The notes under the pieces were generated by a model, which was not told the DNA's origin, searched no databases, and saw nothing but the letters and a program-made list of their open reading frames with translations. A DNA stretch of 64,000 nt from Zhengitettix transpicula (lineage: Eukaryota > Arthropoda > Insecta > Orthoptera > Tetrigidae): the NCBI GenBank assembly GCA_037074705.1, contig CM073591.1:131075032-131139031 (forward strand), in the 5' to 3' direction. A program made the position numbers and the translations under genes. Within the stretch, counting starts at the first letter, position 1; each line of letters opens with the position of its first letter. Below are positions 46,117-56,840 of this stretch, piece by piece.

Positions 46117-46196
46117 TTCTAACAGTTATACATTAGAAACTTTATCTCTCTTCCAGGGAAAATCATTGTCTGCAAGAAACTGTAATGAACTATTTC

Positions 46197-46300
46197 ATTA
46201 GAGTGACAGGCTACATGAGGGTCATCCACGTGGAGGCTTTCCTTCTTTAATACATTGGAATTCGAAAGCTAGGACACGGAATCGTAGCGAGGGATTAACT
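46197..46300 (-). mobile_element. Family A retroposon, diverged 3' fragment
   Basis: GAGTGACAGGCTACATGAGG, then GTCATCCACGTGG, a diverged CATTGGAATTCGAAAG segment and GAGGGATTAACT. It is strongly 5' truncated and lies only 68 bp from the end of the full-length copy. Confidence 0.85.
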
Positions 46301-46517
46301 ATTAACTATTTGGTAATTTTAATAAAATAATGAAAAAGATTTTATATATAAGAACACAAATCCTATCTCTGGTAGTATTGTGAACCTTTCTATGAAAACA
46401 AAATATCATGGTCAGTGTACAAGCAAGAAAAAGTGAAAAGCCACGTGGTAGTTATTCATATCACTTTTCTTTACATAAGAAAACGTAAAATCTTCTGCTA
46501 ATGTACGGATAACAACG

Positions 46518-46940
46518 TTGACAACAAAACTCATTCTGGTCCAGTCCGGCTGTCTGCAAATTAGAATTGCGAACATCGAAATCTGTAATAAGATAGTTTG
46601 TAATTCCGGTCTTCAAACGACAATTAAATTCCAATCCACATGTAATTTGAGAAACAACTTAGGTCAAATAATATTCAAACTGAATCCAAATAAAATAACT
46701 GAACGACTCCCTCTGTCAAAATATATGTCGTGCTTGCTTTCCAAACGAAAGTTACATTTCAATAAAGTACGTATGAGACTCCCTCAGTCAATTACATGTT
46801 CCTTTGTGGCTTTTCAGACGGCGAATAATTTATTAAAATACATAAAATGCTCCCTGGGCCAAATATATGTTTCTTTCTTGCTTTCCGAACGACGCTTAAT
46901 TACTTTCTCGACACTAACTGACGAGGTAAAGCAAATATAA
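46518..46940 (+). repeat. Family H copy 2 joined to a 72-bp tandem repeat (140-codon frame)
   Basis: The left part (46518-46600) matches 44665-44775. Then a 72-bp unit occurs three times exactly in register, starting at 46705, 46777 and 46849, each opening with a CTCCCT word followed about 10 bases later by ATATATG or ACATGT and then a TTGCTTTCC-like segment. A shorter fourth unit may precede. Because 72 is a multiple of three, a 140-codon frame runs through all units, giving 24-residue repeats with poor conservation. No ATG-proximal promoter or known domain was seen. It may be a satellite-like part of a transposon. Confidence 0.6.
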
Positions 46941-48079
46941 CAATTCATCATCTCGCTAAAATTACATCTGTAATGACCGAAACTAAATAAAAAAATAAAA
47001 CTTAGAACTATGTGAGGTTTGATTCAATACAATATATTTTTTTAGGAGTTAAATCGAAATGATTTAATCTCACCACTTGCAAAAGCAGTAGTTGTTAAAT
47101 CGAGTCCAGGATGCTTTTTTGTGTGTTACATTTGTAACTGGGACGTATTTCCATATTGTGGTGAATGAGAAAGTATGGTAGTCGCACAGTTAGTCAGTCA
47201 ACGGGAAATCTGATTACGTTTGGTAATTTTTGTGAAAATTACGGAACGAAATAATTTGCTCAGGACTATGTCGTCCGCTTATCGGTGTTGTGTATCCTTG
47301 ATTAAACCAATTACCTTCCTCCTATTTCTCAGACTAGAAATTTCCACAATAGAAATTTCGTTGCATAGTTCTTATAGGTCTCGTTGTTATTCTGGGTAGA
47401 CAAAACCAACTCAGCTGGACTCGCTCCAATTCCTAGAAATTTTTCTAGTTTTTCTCAGAGTTCAGAGTGACACTTGTAGCACACGGCACGTTCGGAGGTC
47501 GCTGAACAGAACTTTTCCTTCACCTTGAAATGATATATCTGCAGATGTACACGCGACTTGATACACATTCTTGAAATGATCCCAGAAAGATTTTTCAACC
47601 TGGTAAGTAGTAGGGCTGAAGTGATAAGTCTAAAAAATAAATCACGGTTCAGTATTCTCAAACTCAAATTGATCGTAATCAGTCTTGTTTCCTTATCGGG
47701 TAGAGAGAAATATTCAGCACAATTAAAAGTAAGCAATACGATAAATAAATAGGTACAGAGGAAAAAGTCACTAGGGCTAAACATGAGCTTGAATATATTC
47801 GGGGAATATTGGAGAACCAAATATTTACTGAGTTCTTAGTGGGAGGTGTAAAGATAAATAAAAATATTATTTTCTCCATGACATCCAATGAATGAATGAG
47901 CTGAACATAATAAAATTAATAAGACTGAAATTACTTAATGCACGTGACGCCATCCTGAGGTGTTGTGTCGACTGCGTTGCTGACGGAAGCTATTACGTGA
48001 TATCGAAATGTGACTTATTACCCGAGTATCGTAATTTAATGATGTTTATTTTGGGACAGGTTGAAAATTAATGTTGGTT
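46941..48079. other. A+T-rich DNA, no gene seen
   Basis: The longest frame is 121 codons on the minus strand (47455-47820). It overlaps other frames and has no recognised domain. Confidence 0.5.
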
Positions 48080-48360
48080 TGAACGGCAAGGATAATTGGA
48101 GCTCGAGGGTAGCCGTCGGGCGTGCGGCAGAGCGGCTTCCGCCAGGTCTTCAACCCGAAAGAACCGTTGTGCTTTCGCACGTCGATAAGGGCCATCTCAC
48201 AGCGTAAATTATGGCTGGAGAATACGGCATTCCGTAGAGAGAAAGGCGCGGTCTCTCTCCGCCCAAAGCAACGAAAAATTAGTTCCGTTCTCCAAGACAG
48301 GCGAGATTCATGCAAGTGTTCCGAAAGAGGCCTCACAGAAACCTGGCGAAACAATTACTA
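48080..48360. other. GC-rich block, candidate conserved element
   Basis: About 280 bp with high G+C content. Frames are open on both strands (48046-48354 minus, 102 codons; 48122-48361 plus, 79 codons). No protein family was recognised and no repeat match was found in the window. It could be a conserved noncoding element or an exon. Confidence 0.35.
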
Positions 48361-48949
48361 ACGAACGTATTTCGTTCTACCATAGTAGTCAAAGTCAGAT
48401 CATTACTTTGTCGGGTACTCTTAAGTGTTTCGTTCGTAATTTGAGACAGCTATAGATAGCTCAAAAATTATCATCTAAAAATTTATAAAGTACGCCTGCG
48501 TCATTATTCTTGTAACGTATACTTATTAATTTCGTTCAAATTACCTGAATTTTTTTTATCTAAAAAAAGTAGTAGTAAGGTAACTCTTTGATGATGCAAT
48601 GTCTTATTAATCGGCCACAGATCAGTTCTATTCTGCCACTATGACTCGACAGAACTGAGTGGTGGATGATTTACAATTTTATGTTAATATACTGCTCTCT
48701 CAATTCCCGGAGAACAGAATAGAAAAATTCGTTGTTTAATTGTGAATACTCTGTAGTATTTAAAGAGTCATATCAGTAAACCTGTATCTACAAAAATAAT
48801 ACTAATAATGCAGTATGTATGAAGGAAGCTGTGGCTTTTTATATACAATGAGAAATTTTTAACAACAAACTAACAATGTGATACATTTTTTGTCTATTTT
48901 TGAAATAATAAATCAGTTAATGACCTTTTGCAAGTCTCATGATTTTTTC
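48361..48949. other. A+T-rich DNA, no gene seen
   Basis: No frame or repeat was recognised. Confidence 0.65.
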
Positions 48950-49259
48950 TTTATAGCGTTACGACGTTTCGGTGCATGTTAATATCTTCTTTAGGTATTA
49001 TCCTAAAAGGAGGTATTTACAAATGATTAATATATGGACTAATTACAAAAAGTAAACAAAGACAAAGTAAACAACAATGTACAACTTACCAAATTGTAAT
49101 AAGAAATTAGCACTACAAACAATTACGATGTTTTTAAATTCACAAAATTTTTGAAAACGGGTCCGAGGCACAGAATTAACTTTACACCAACGATATTGTA
49201 GCAAGACTGAATCACAGGCTGTAGCCCTTAGGACAACCTCCCCGTCGTAACGCTATAAA
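48950..49259. mobile_element. 310-bp element with 17-bp perfect terminal inverted repeats
   Basis: TTTATAGCGTTACGACG (48950-48966) and its exact complement CGTCGTAACGCTATAAA (49243-49259) bound 310 bp of noncoding, A+T-rich sequence. T-rich on the left and A-rich on the right, the flanks extend the pairing loosely. A hammerhead-like motif (48964-48996, minus) overlaps the left repeat. It could be a MITE, or the paired ends could come from a retroelement with inverted terminal copies. No target duplication was clear. Confidence 0.6.
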
Positions 49260-50317
49260 TAAAAAATAAAGTGTCTATAAAATATAATACATAATTGTGT
49301 TGTTTTAATTATTCATGTTCTGCGGTTTTTGGAGTTACGAATAAATGCATTGAAGCGCTGAATATTTTGCAAACTACAGCGTCAAGAATTATTTTATATA
49401 AAATAAAAGATTTAGAATAACATTAATGTTAAGAGAAATGAGTTGGTTGTGTTTTCGGGTTTTTGTAGAGTTACATATTCTATTTTTCTTGCATCAATAA
49501 GTTGCTGCCATCATTTTTATTAAGTATTTAAATGCAATATTAGAGATAAGGAAGAGCTTGACACTACTAGGACTAGGTTAGGATTAAAAAAGAATAGTAT
49601 AAGTGAGAAAGTGCAAGTGAATTTAAGTAGTTGCCAAATTAAATTAGAAATTGTGATATGTTCCTAAATTTAAGACCAGTTTCATTACGTATTTATATGT
49701 AATTTAAAATTATAATTGGTGTTTCTTAACTTCGTTACAAGGAGCTTTTTTTCTAAATAAATTATTATTATCATCATCATTAAAAACGTAATTTTTACGT
49801 TTCTAGTAGTATTAAATAATTACACGCTTTTAAATTATCTTTTTACGTTTATTTTATTGGGTTAAAATATTCTAAGCAAGGCAATTTGATGTATAAGTTT
49901 GAGGTTCAATGTGGTAGCATTGAGGCTCAACAAACTGAAATAAAAATCATGTGTACTTAAAAAAAACACAAGACAGAATTGAAATTTAATATATATGTTG
50001 AAAATAGATTACTTTTTTGTTGCAGAAGAGGGATATTTTCGGACATTCATCTTAGACACAATTTGTCCAATAGTATTTGATGTTTCATAAAATGTGGCTA
50101 CAACATATCCTTTTAAAATATAGAAATATTGAAAACAAGAGGACACTAAATGCTGATTTCAATAACTATATTGCTGGTTTACTTTTACTAACTATTATTC
50201 CGTGTATTAAACAATTAATCATATTTTTCTATCCTAATATCCTTCGACTCCCCCGTAAGCTAGACAGACCAGCGCGCGCGGGGGATCCTTCTCCTAAAAA
50301 AATTATTCATTTAGAGT
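49260..50317. other. A+T-rich DNA, no gene seen
   Basis: An 81-codon frame at 50077-50322 has no recognisable features. Confidence 0.6.
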
Positions 50318-50695
50318 ATTAGGTTAGGGTAATCCACTATCATTGCGGCTTTAATACCATAGGAACGGATATGAAACGAGGGGCAAACTAAGGGTTAACT
50401 AGGGCCCCCGAAATGCAGTTGAAGGATCCCACCCGGCATTCGTCTCAAAGTGTTGCGGGGAAAACCCCGAGAAAATCTGTATCAGGTAACTCGGGGTTTT
50501 GGTACTTATCCCACGACCTTTCGATGATTGGAGTGGTGTTTACTATCTAGACGCAGCATTCCCACCTCCGTGCCTCGACCGGTTTAGGAGGCAGCTGGCC
50601 GACTGTTTCAGTGGTAATATTGGGCAACTGGTACCGTATGAGCAAGGTCTCAGTTTATGGGAACCATAGTTTAAAGTTAGATAGAGAGAGAGAGA
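50318..50695 (-). mobile_element. Family A retroposon, diverged copy
   Basis: It runs from TTTAGAGTATTAGGTTAGGG through CTAAGGGTTAACTAGGGCCC, AGGATCCCACCCGGCATTCG, a TATCAGGTAACTCGGG segment and GGAGGCAGCTGGCCGACTG to the TTATGGGAACCATAG segment, with several internal deletions (for example the CCCAAGGTCTGTGACC to CCTCGGC part). An AGAG microsatellite follows at its 5' end. Confidence 0.9.
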
Positions 50696-51039
50696 AAATA
50701 GCCCTTTCCTATTCTTTTGAATCCTCCATCTCATATGTGGGATAAGAGAAATAATTGGTTTGATAGCTGGACTCCGAGAGATAAAAATATGTAATATATG
50801 TTTGTTGACGTGGTTATTTTTTATTGGTGGACGGATTTCGATATGGTATTCTGTGACATCAGTTCCGCTAATTCTCACAGAGTAGTACCCCTCATAAATA
50901 GTTAACTTAAAAAACGAACGTATCTGAGAGTAAATGACCATGTTCTACAATCCCCAAACACTTGTCTGAAGTACAGAGTAGAAACAAGAAATGGTAACCA
51001 GGCGTCAATAATGCGGGAAATATCGGTTGGCTCTTCCAA
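50696..51039. other. No gene seen
   Basis: A 132-codon minus frame (50941-50543) extends from here into the family A copy, so it is not a gene. No other feature. Confidence 0.6.
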
Positions 51040-51480
51040 GAAAACCTTCTGCAACTAGCTGCAGTAGATCACGTCCTTGCGCTCACAAGCATTTATTACA
51101 ACGCAAGCGCAAGCCTAGACGTAGTCACGGCACTATATTAGTACGACCAGGTATGGAGCGCATTGATTTACTGTAGAGAAATTCATGGGAGCGGCGAGAC
51201 AGGCCCGTACAGTCGCTGACTGCACTTTAAGAATAAATCTCGCGGGTGAATTATTGCTGCGATGTTAAGCTGGCTCCAAGCCCACTGAAATGGCGAATTT
51301 ATTGGGCAGCTGGAGACGAACGGGCGCCTATAGTCCCGGCCAGAGAATTAGGCGGGTCAGTAAGTCTAACCCCATTATCAAATGATAGGTATAGCGAGTC
51401 AAGGTCATCCTGCCCCGGAAACAGCCTAGACCGAGCATTATTATAATTCACAATTGATAGCGGAAATGGGTTGAGTCACC
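51040..51480. other. GC-rich island, candidate conserved noncoding element
   Basis: About 440 bp of balanced to G+C-rich sequence with no repeat match in the window and only a 66-codon frame (51246-51446). It contains TCAAGGTCATCC (51400-51411), which fits the extended half site of FTZ-F1/ERR-type nuclear receptors, and several TTATT/AATTA words. Regulatory function is an inference. An exon is less likely because the frames are short. Confidence 0.4.
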
Positions 51481-52419
51481 TGCCGGATCCCTAAATGACA
51501 ACACCGCAAAAACTCTAACTCACCTAATTTCCTTGCCGCGACTATAGTTGAGGTATGTGTAAGGGCTTCAGCCAATCTAATCAAAGCAAACTTTTCGGAA
51601 CATATTTTAAAAAAACATTCAGTCGCTTAATTGATTTGACCAAAAATAATGAAGAAATATAGATTTATTCAGGTATATAGGTACAAGTTATAAACCATGT
51701 AGTATATACGCTACAATATACTATGAGCTAAAAATAGGATTTTTAAGCTGCGATGGCTTCGAATAGAAGACGAACTTGACTTCAAATTCTTAATTAATTT
51801 CGAATATTGATATTTATCTGACATTTAAGTCTAAAAATAAATATATTAGCCAATAAATCACAAAATATATAGTTAATTACATTTTCACTGAAATTACATA
51901 TGTATTCAAAATAGACAAAGTTTCTTTCTGCCTTTTAATCTTTAAAACGGGTGTAATTCAATAAATCAGTACAATATAAAAATTTCTTATTAATGTTGAA
52001 GATAATCAGGGTAATTTGGATTCCAATAATTGTAAGGAATTCAAGTAATAAATTCAAAATTAAACATATTTCGCATGATAAAGAAATTTTAACTTAATTA
52101 GATATTTCACGGACCATCCTCCTTGCGAATTAACTTGGAAGATGGTTCTTTAAATTGTTATTGGAATTTATTCCGCTGAAGTAGTGAACCTACTTTCCGT
52201 AGTACAGCTCAGTGATGACCATACAACAGATTTGACACATTCCGTGTCGTTTTGAAACCTCAAAAAACCGATATTATGTAATTTATTATACATTAACGCG
52301 TAAACTTGCAATTCCTGAAGGAAAGACCGAGCTGCAAGTCCTGAAAACTCGAGGTTATCACTGAATTTTTCCTGTGTGTTACCTAATTATTTGAATCGAA
52401 TATATCAAAATATTATCCT
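51481..52419. other. A+T-rich DNA, no gene seen
   Basis: No frame or repeat was recognised. Confidence 0.65.
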
Positions 52420-52755
52420 GTATTTTGTAACTCGCCAGCGATTATACACGTTCCTCAGTCCAAAGAATTCACAATCAACGATCACGCGGAAACGCACGGA
52501 CCCGCTTTTCGCACTCTCCACTCTCTCTACCAGATGGTTGTGATAACCTGCCAGTGCAAACATTTAAGCCTCGACCCCGAGACCTTGAAGAAGATACTCA
52601 CGCCGCAGGAGGTTTACAGGAACTCAGCGGCTACGACTTTCGTTATATTCACGCCGTCACACGTTCAGCAGTTGTTTTTTCTCATACGCACATCGCCATT
52701 TAGGCCAATTATCGTTTCAGAAGAATTTCAGAACGAGAAACACTTACAGGATTAA
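52420..52755 (+). other. Balanced-composition block with a 73-codon frame
   Basis: An ATG-started frame (52534-52755, beginning MVVITCQCKHLSLDPETLKK) lies in a block richer in G+C than its flanks. I recognise no domain. The block could be a conserved noncoding element or a small exon. No splice-site pair is convincing. Confidence 0.3.
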
Positions 52756-53121
52756 CATATATTTTTATCTGAGAGAATCTAAAGTTTACCCTAATTTTTA
52801 AAACAATTTAATACTTCGCTGTATTCAAATTACGACAACGTAAAGAATTTCAGCAAGAACATTGCTCACATAAATATTATTCTTTGTTACCAAATAATCG
52901 CAATTAATGCCGTAATGTTCGTTATAAATGCCAGAGACGTAAGTTCATTCCAAGGATTCGTAGATTATTTTTCGCTAAAATAAGCAAATAATTTATGTTT
53001 CCGGTTTTAAAGAATGAATTGACTATGTAATTATTATGTTTACTCCGACTTATATCTCATTCCACCAATCTTGAGCTTTTCAAAACTTTCATACACACGC
53101 CTCAGAAACATCTTATTTAAT
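52756..53121. other. A+T-rich DNA, no gene seen
   Basis: No feature was recognised. Confidence 0.65.
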
Positions 53122-55046
53122 AACTAGCTGAGTGCCCGGCGTTGCCCTGTTATTTATTTAAATTAACCCCGAGTAGGCATTGATTCGACATTAACCTTTT
53201 GGTAAACATTTCATTTAATCAGCATCAATAAGAACATTTACCACCCATTTACATTCCTCTCTCCGACCTAACATCGGAATCTAACAAAAAAAAACGACGA
53301 TGACTGACGTTATTTGGAAACTCTCCAACTAAAAATCTAACGAATTAAAACAGTAAAAAATCCTCTCTAACTTAATAAAGTCTAAAAATACTCGCAGTAC
53401 GTTAAACGAGAAAGAAATATAACCTTTAAATAGAGACCAAAGTATAGCGGGATCGAGCTGTCTGCGAGGGCTATTCTATCGCAGGCAGAACCTCTCCTTG
53501 TAGGAGAGACAGAAACGGCCTACCTTTGGGGATGCCTTTTCCTCTCCCCGTTTTTGAACTAAGGTTCCCACAAGCCGAGGCACCTGAGAGGTGTATGTTC
53601 CGGGGTCACAGACCTTGGGCATACGGTAAGAGTTGTTTTCTGTTCCCATTGGAACAGTCGGCCAGCTGCCTCATAAACTGGTCGAGGTACGTAGAATGGA
53701 ATGCTGCGTCCCCCCAATAAACTCCTCTCCCGCTATCGGAAGGGCGTGGGACAAGTACCCAATGCCCGACCTACCTGATGTAGGTTTTTCTAGGGTTTTC
53801 CCTGCATTACTTTTAGGCGAATGCCGGGTAGGATCCTTAAACTATAGCCCGGGGACCCTAGTTAACCCTTGGCTACCTTCCTCTACCCTTTCGCACCCCC
53901 CTTTTCAAATCCCTTCCTATGCTATTAAAGGGGAGTTGCCACCATGTGGATTACCGTCATGTAGCATGTTACCCTAAAAAAAATTTAGCGGATTCCCTAA
54001 GAAAATAAAAAATTCCCCGGTAACTTAAGAGTGTCAAAACTACTCGGCGTAACAATTTCTCAACCGTGTCCACCTCCACGAAGAGGAACATAAAATTTTA
54101 TCAACTTCTATAATTAATGCGATATTTAAACTCAGCAACTCCTATAACCCAGGAATCAACACTAATATTAGTCTTTTTTGCAATATTTTTTATGTTAACC
54201 GCTTCCACCACCACCTCCCTTTCGTTTTGGTGTTGAAATTAGACACTTAAGAATTGTGGAACGACACTATCAAAATAAGAGACCCCGGAAACGTTCGTTC
54301 GCTAATAATGATCGTTTAGGAATATTTATAAATTCCACCCCCTCCACGGCAACCCAAGAGGCGTTTGTTCCTGGAAAGTAAGTAACATGTGTACAAAGTT
54401 TCGGAGAAATTTTTTCTACGCGTTAAAGGTTGTAAACGGAAATTTGTTTCAACCCCCTTCCATCCCCACTTCTAAGGGCTGAACTACATCTTAACCAGTA
54501 TGGTAAATGTCAGAATTAAACTCAGTGGCTTCCATAACCCCACTCACCGTTGTTTACTCATTACTTTAAGAAACGGCCTTTCACACACATCCTCCCCCAC
54601 CCTCACATCTAGGGACTGAACTATAATGGATCTGACATAGTAAATGTCAGAAATTAACTCTATAATTTATAATGCTGGATTTGACACCAGTGTCGGTTGT
54701 TTACGTTTATTCTATGTAACGCTACTCCATCTCCTCCCTTAGTGGTGCTGACTTCCCATGCTGTAAGGGGTTGAAATTGTATACTAAATCATCTGAAGAA
54801 GAAACTTAATCTCATCCACCCCCAAAACTAAATATTCGAAAACGACCGTTTTAGCATGTTTTTAAATGTCACCCTCGTTCATACCTTTGGAGTTTCCTAA
54901 CGCTTCGAAAACCCGACAGAAACATTCGAGGGGCTGCGCAAAACAACTCAACGCAGTTTCATCGTATCGGATGAACGGTTTAGGAGTGCATAGGGGTCAC
55001 ACAGACACGCAGACAGACAGACATTCATTTTTATATAGAGAGAGAC
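53122..55046 (+). mobile_element. Family G modular repeat, copy 1 (interrupted by family A)
   Basis: It starts at AACTAGCTGAGTGCCCGGCG and ends near CAGACAGACATTCATTTTTA (followed by TATAGAGAG), a start and end pair that looks like a recurrent insect repeat style. Inside, a module of roughly 200-240 bp recurs in decayed form: GTAAATGTCAGAATTAAACTC, then CCATAAC, then a GATTTGACACCAG-like word, then TCGGTTGTTT, then a run of CCACCTCCC. The same modules occur at 57175-58060. Family A (53450-53990) is inserted in it, so G is older than that insertion. No protein frame was seen. Confidence 0.65.
53450..53990 (+). mobile_element. Family A retroposon, full length, nested in family G
   Basis: It starts near GAGCTGTCTGCGAGGGCTAT and includes CTATCGCAGGCAGAACC, GGCCTACCTTTGGGGATGCC, CACAAGCCGAGGCACC, AGTCGGCCAGCTGCC, CTACCTGATGTAGG, GGTAGGATCCTTAAAC, GTTAACCCTTGGCTACC, ACCATGTGGATTACC, CATGTAGCATGTTACCCT and an A8 tail. 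A direct repeat containing TAGCGGGAT/TAGCGGAT is found at its two sides (about 53443 and 53988). A 114-codon sense frame (53633-53977) and antisense frames occur. Confidence 0.92.
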
Positions 55047-55084
55047 AAGGAATATCGACCTTTGAGAAAAGAGAATTCACATAA

Positions 55085-55415
55085 TAATAGGCCAACTACG
55101 TGTGAAAGGAAGGTGGACGAGGCGGCACAACAATAAGCTATACTCTACATATAAAGATACCTCAGTTATTAGGATTGTAAGTTCATCAAGACAGATTTGT
55201 AGACCACGTGGCAAGGATGGGACAATGGGAGATCCTGCCGAAAAAGAAGAAAGAGTAGGCCGAAAAAACAGGTGGCTAGATGGAGTGGAGGGTGATATAC
55301 ACAAAACAGAGTACTGGGAATGGAAATTGAACTTGTTGGCAAAAGATAGACATAGGTGCTGAAGAGATCAAAATTCACCAAGGAATGTAGAGCCGTTCAA
55401 GAAAAAGAAGAACAC
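55085..55415 (+). mobile_element. RTE-like LINE, 3' terminal fragment
   Basis: The plus frame 55102-55362 encodes the C-terminal tail of an RTE-type reverse transcriptase protein: DTSVIRIVSSSR, then a diverged CRPRGKDGTM, then ERVGRKNRWLDGVEGDI and LLAKDRHR. After a frame slip the end reads as IHQGM followed by a stop (55388-55390). The tail is short, with an AAGAAAAAGAAGAA end as is common in this clade. All catalytic domains are missing. It is a relative of the element at 59775-61507 but not the same subfamily. Confidence 0.75.
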
Positions 55416-56765
55416 TTAATACTCTTATGAGATTTACTGATTCGATTTATTTATTTAAGAAATAATAAAAACCTGAATCAATAAATTTAAATTACATGAT
55501 TCTCAGATTAAATCATAATTTAACAGATAAGTAGTAAACTACACTGAAAGAACAATAAAAGGAGAGCAAAAATACTCAAATAATAAAAGGAATATTTATA
55601 TTTAATGTAAATTTAAAAAAACACTATTTTTCAAAAATTAGATTTTAAAAAATCTTCAAACCACAAAAATAATTAATTGTTTTAAAATAAATGCATACAT
55701 GGGAATATTTAATACAAAATTAGATTATTTAAGTAACAACTGTGCAACACACACTCGCGTCACAAAAATTGAATGCAACACGCAACACACACCTCAGCTT
55801 AATCATTTCTGTCTTTAAAAGAAAATTTAGTTGCAATATTAATGTGCAATAATAAATTATATATTTTGAACACATTTTCTCTTAGTAAAATCACCAAAGG
55901 ATGTTTCATTATATTTCTTTATAAAAACGAAAACATAAATTATTTGAATTGTTAAGTTAAGGCGCCGTTAATAGAATCGTTTTAAATGGATAATAATAAG
56001 TGTTCGGGTATGAAGTTTTGATTATAAAACGTAAGAAAACTATTCGCGGATATTCCACTTTTTAACACCTGGCTCCACACGTCTCGCCTATGCTTTCGTG
56101 ACTTTTACTGATTAAAGGTGTCTCGAGCATGACATCAAATTCAATCAGTGTGAAATAAAACTTAGACTTATATGTTAGCATAATTATCATAAAAATATTA
56201 GGATATTCTTGAGAATCTGGGATTGTAGTTAAGTTGAAAGCTGAAGTCACTACGTTCTCACAGTAATACCAAAATATTTCAACAGGCATGGTAGCTTTAT
56301 GCCTATTATATTCGGAAGAAATATCGAACATTCTTGGATTTGTTCACGGATGGAAGTTTTAAATTTTGTTTCACAGTAAGCGGTATGTGGGAACAGTTTG
56401 TAAGATTTAGATAATTATTAATATTTAACTGTGAATTATTTTTCTTCAAAAATTTTTTATTACAAACTTTACTCGTGGGTAAACTTTTGCTGCATTCACA
56501 AACGAAATTACATTTACATTCTAAGTTCAATCATTCATTATGTAGCATAGTTATGTATTCATTAACCACTTCATAACTGCTCTTTAATGTGTATTATTTA
56601 TTAATTTTTAACTAATGATTCATACTGACGTATTCCCCAAAAGTAGTTGATGTTATTATCTTCTTTTTTTCATTTTTGGCATTTCGTTCTCCATATACAG
56701 AGTAAATATCAAAATAGTACTTCAGATCGATTTTAGATTCATTTTTATGGACCTCATAAACTCCG
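55416..56765. other. A+T-rich DNA, no gene seen
   Basis: Frames at 56062-56331 and 56306-56530 (minus) are short and featureless. Confidence 0.6.
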
Positions 56766-56840
56766 AAATCCAGAATGCGTCATGTAAGATGAGAGTATGG
56801 CAGCCGTGCAAAGGCTATAGAGCCATGGAGAAGTTTCCTT
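56766..56840 (+). repeat. Family D repeat fragment
   Basis: ATCCAGAATGCGTCATGTAA, then GATGAGAGTATGGCAGCCGT, then GGCTATAGAGCCATGG. It matches 42489-42560 and more loosely 11548-11600. Confidence 0.6.

Noticed and set aside
47455..47820. 121-codon minus-strand open frame
   Set aside because: Overlaps other open frames, has A+T-driven composition and no recognisable family.
50543..50941. 132-codon minus-strand open frame
   Set aside because: More than a third of it lies inside a family A copy and it has no recognisable domain.
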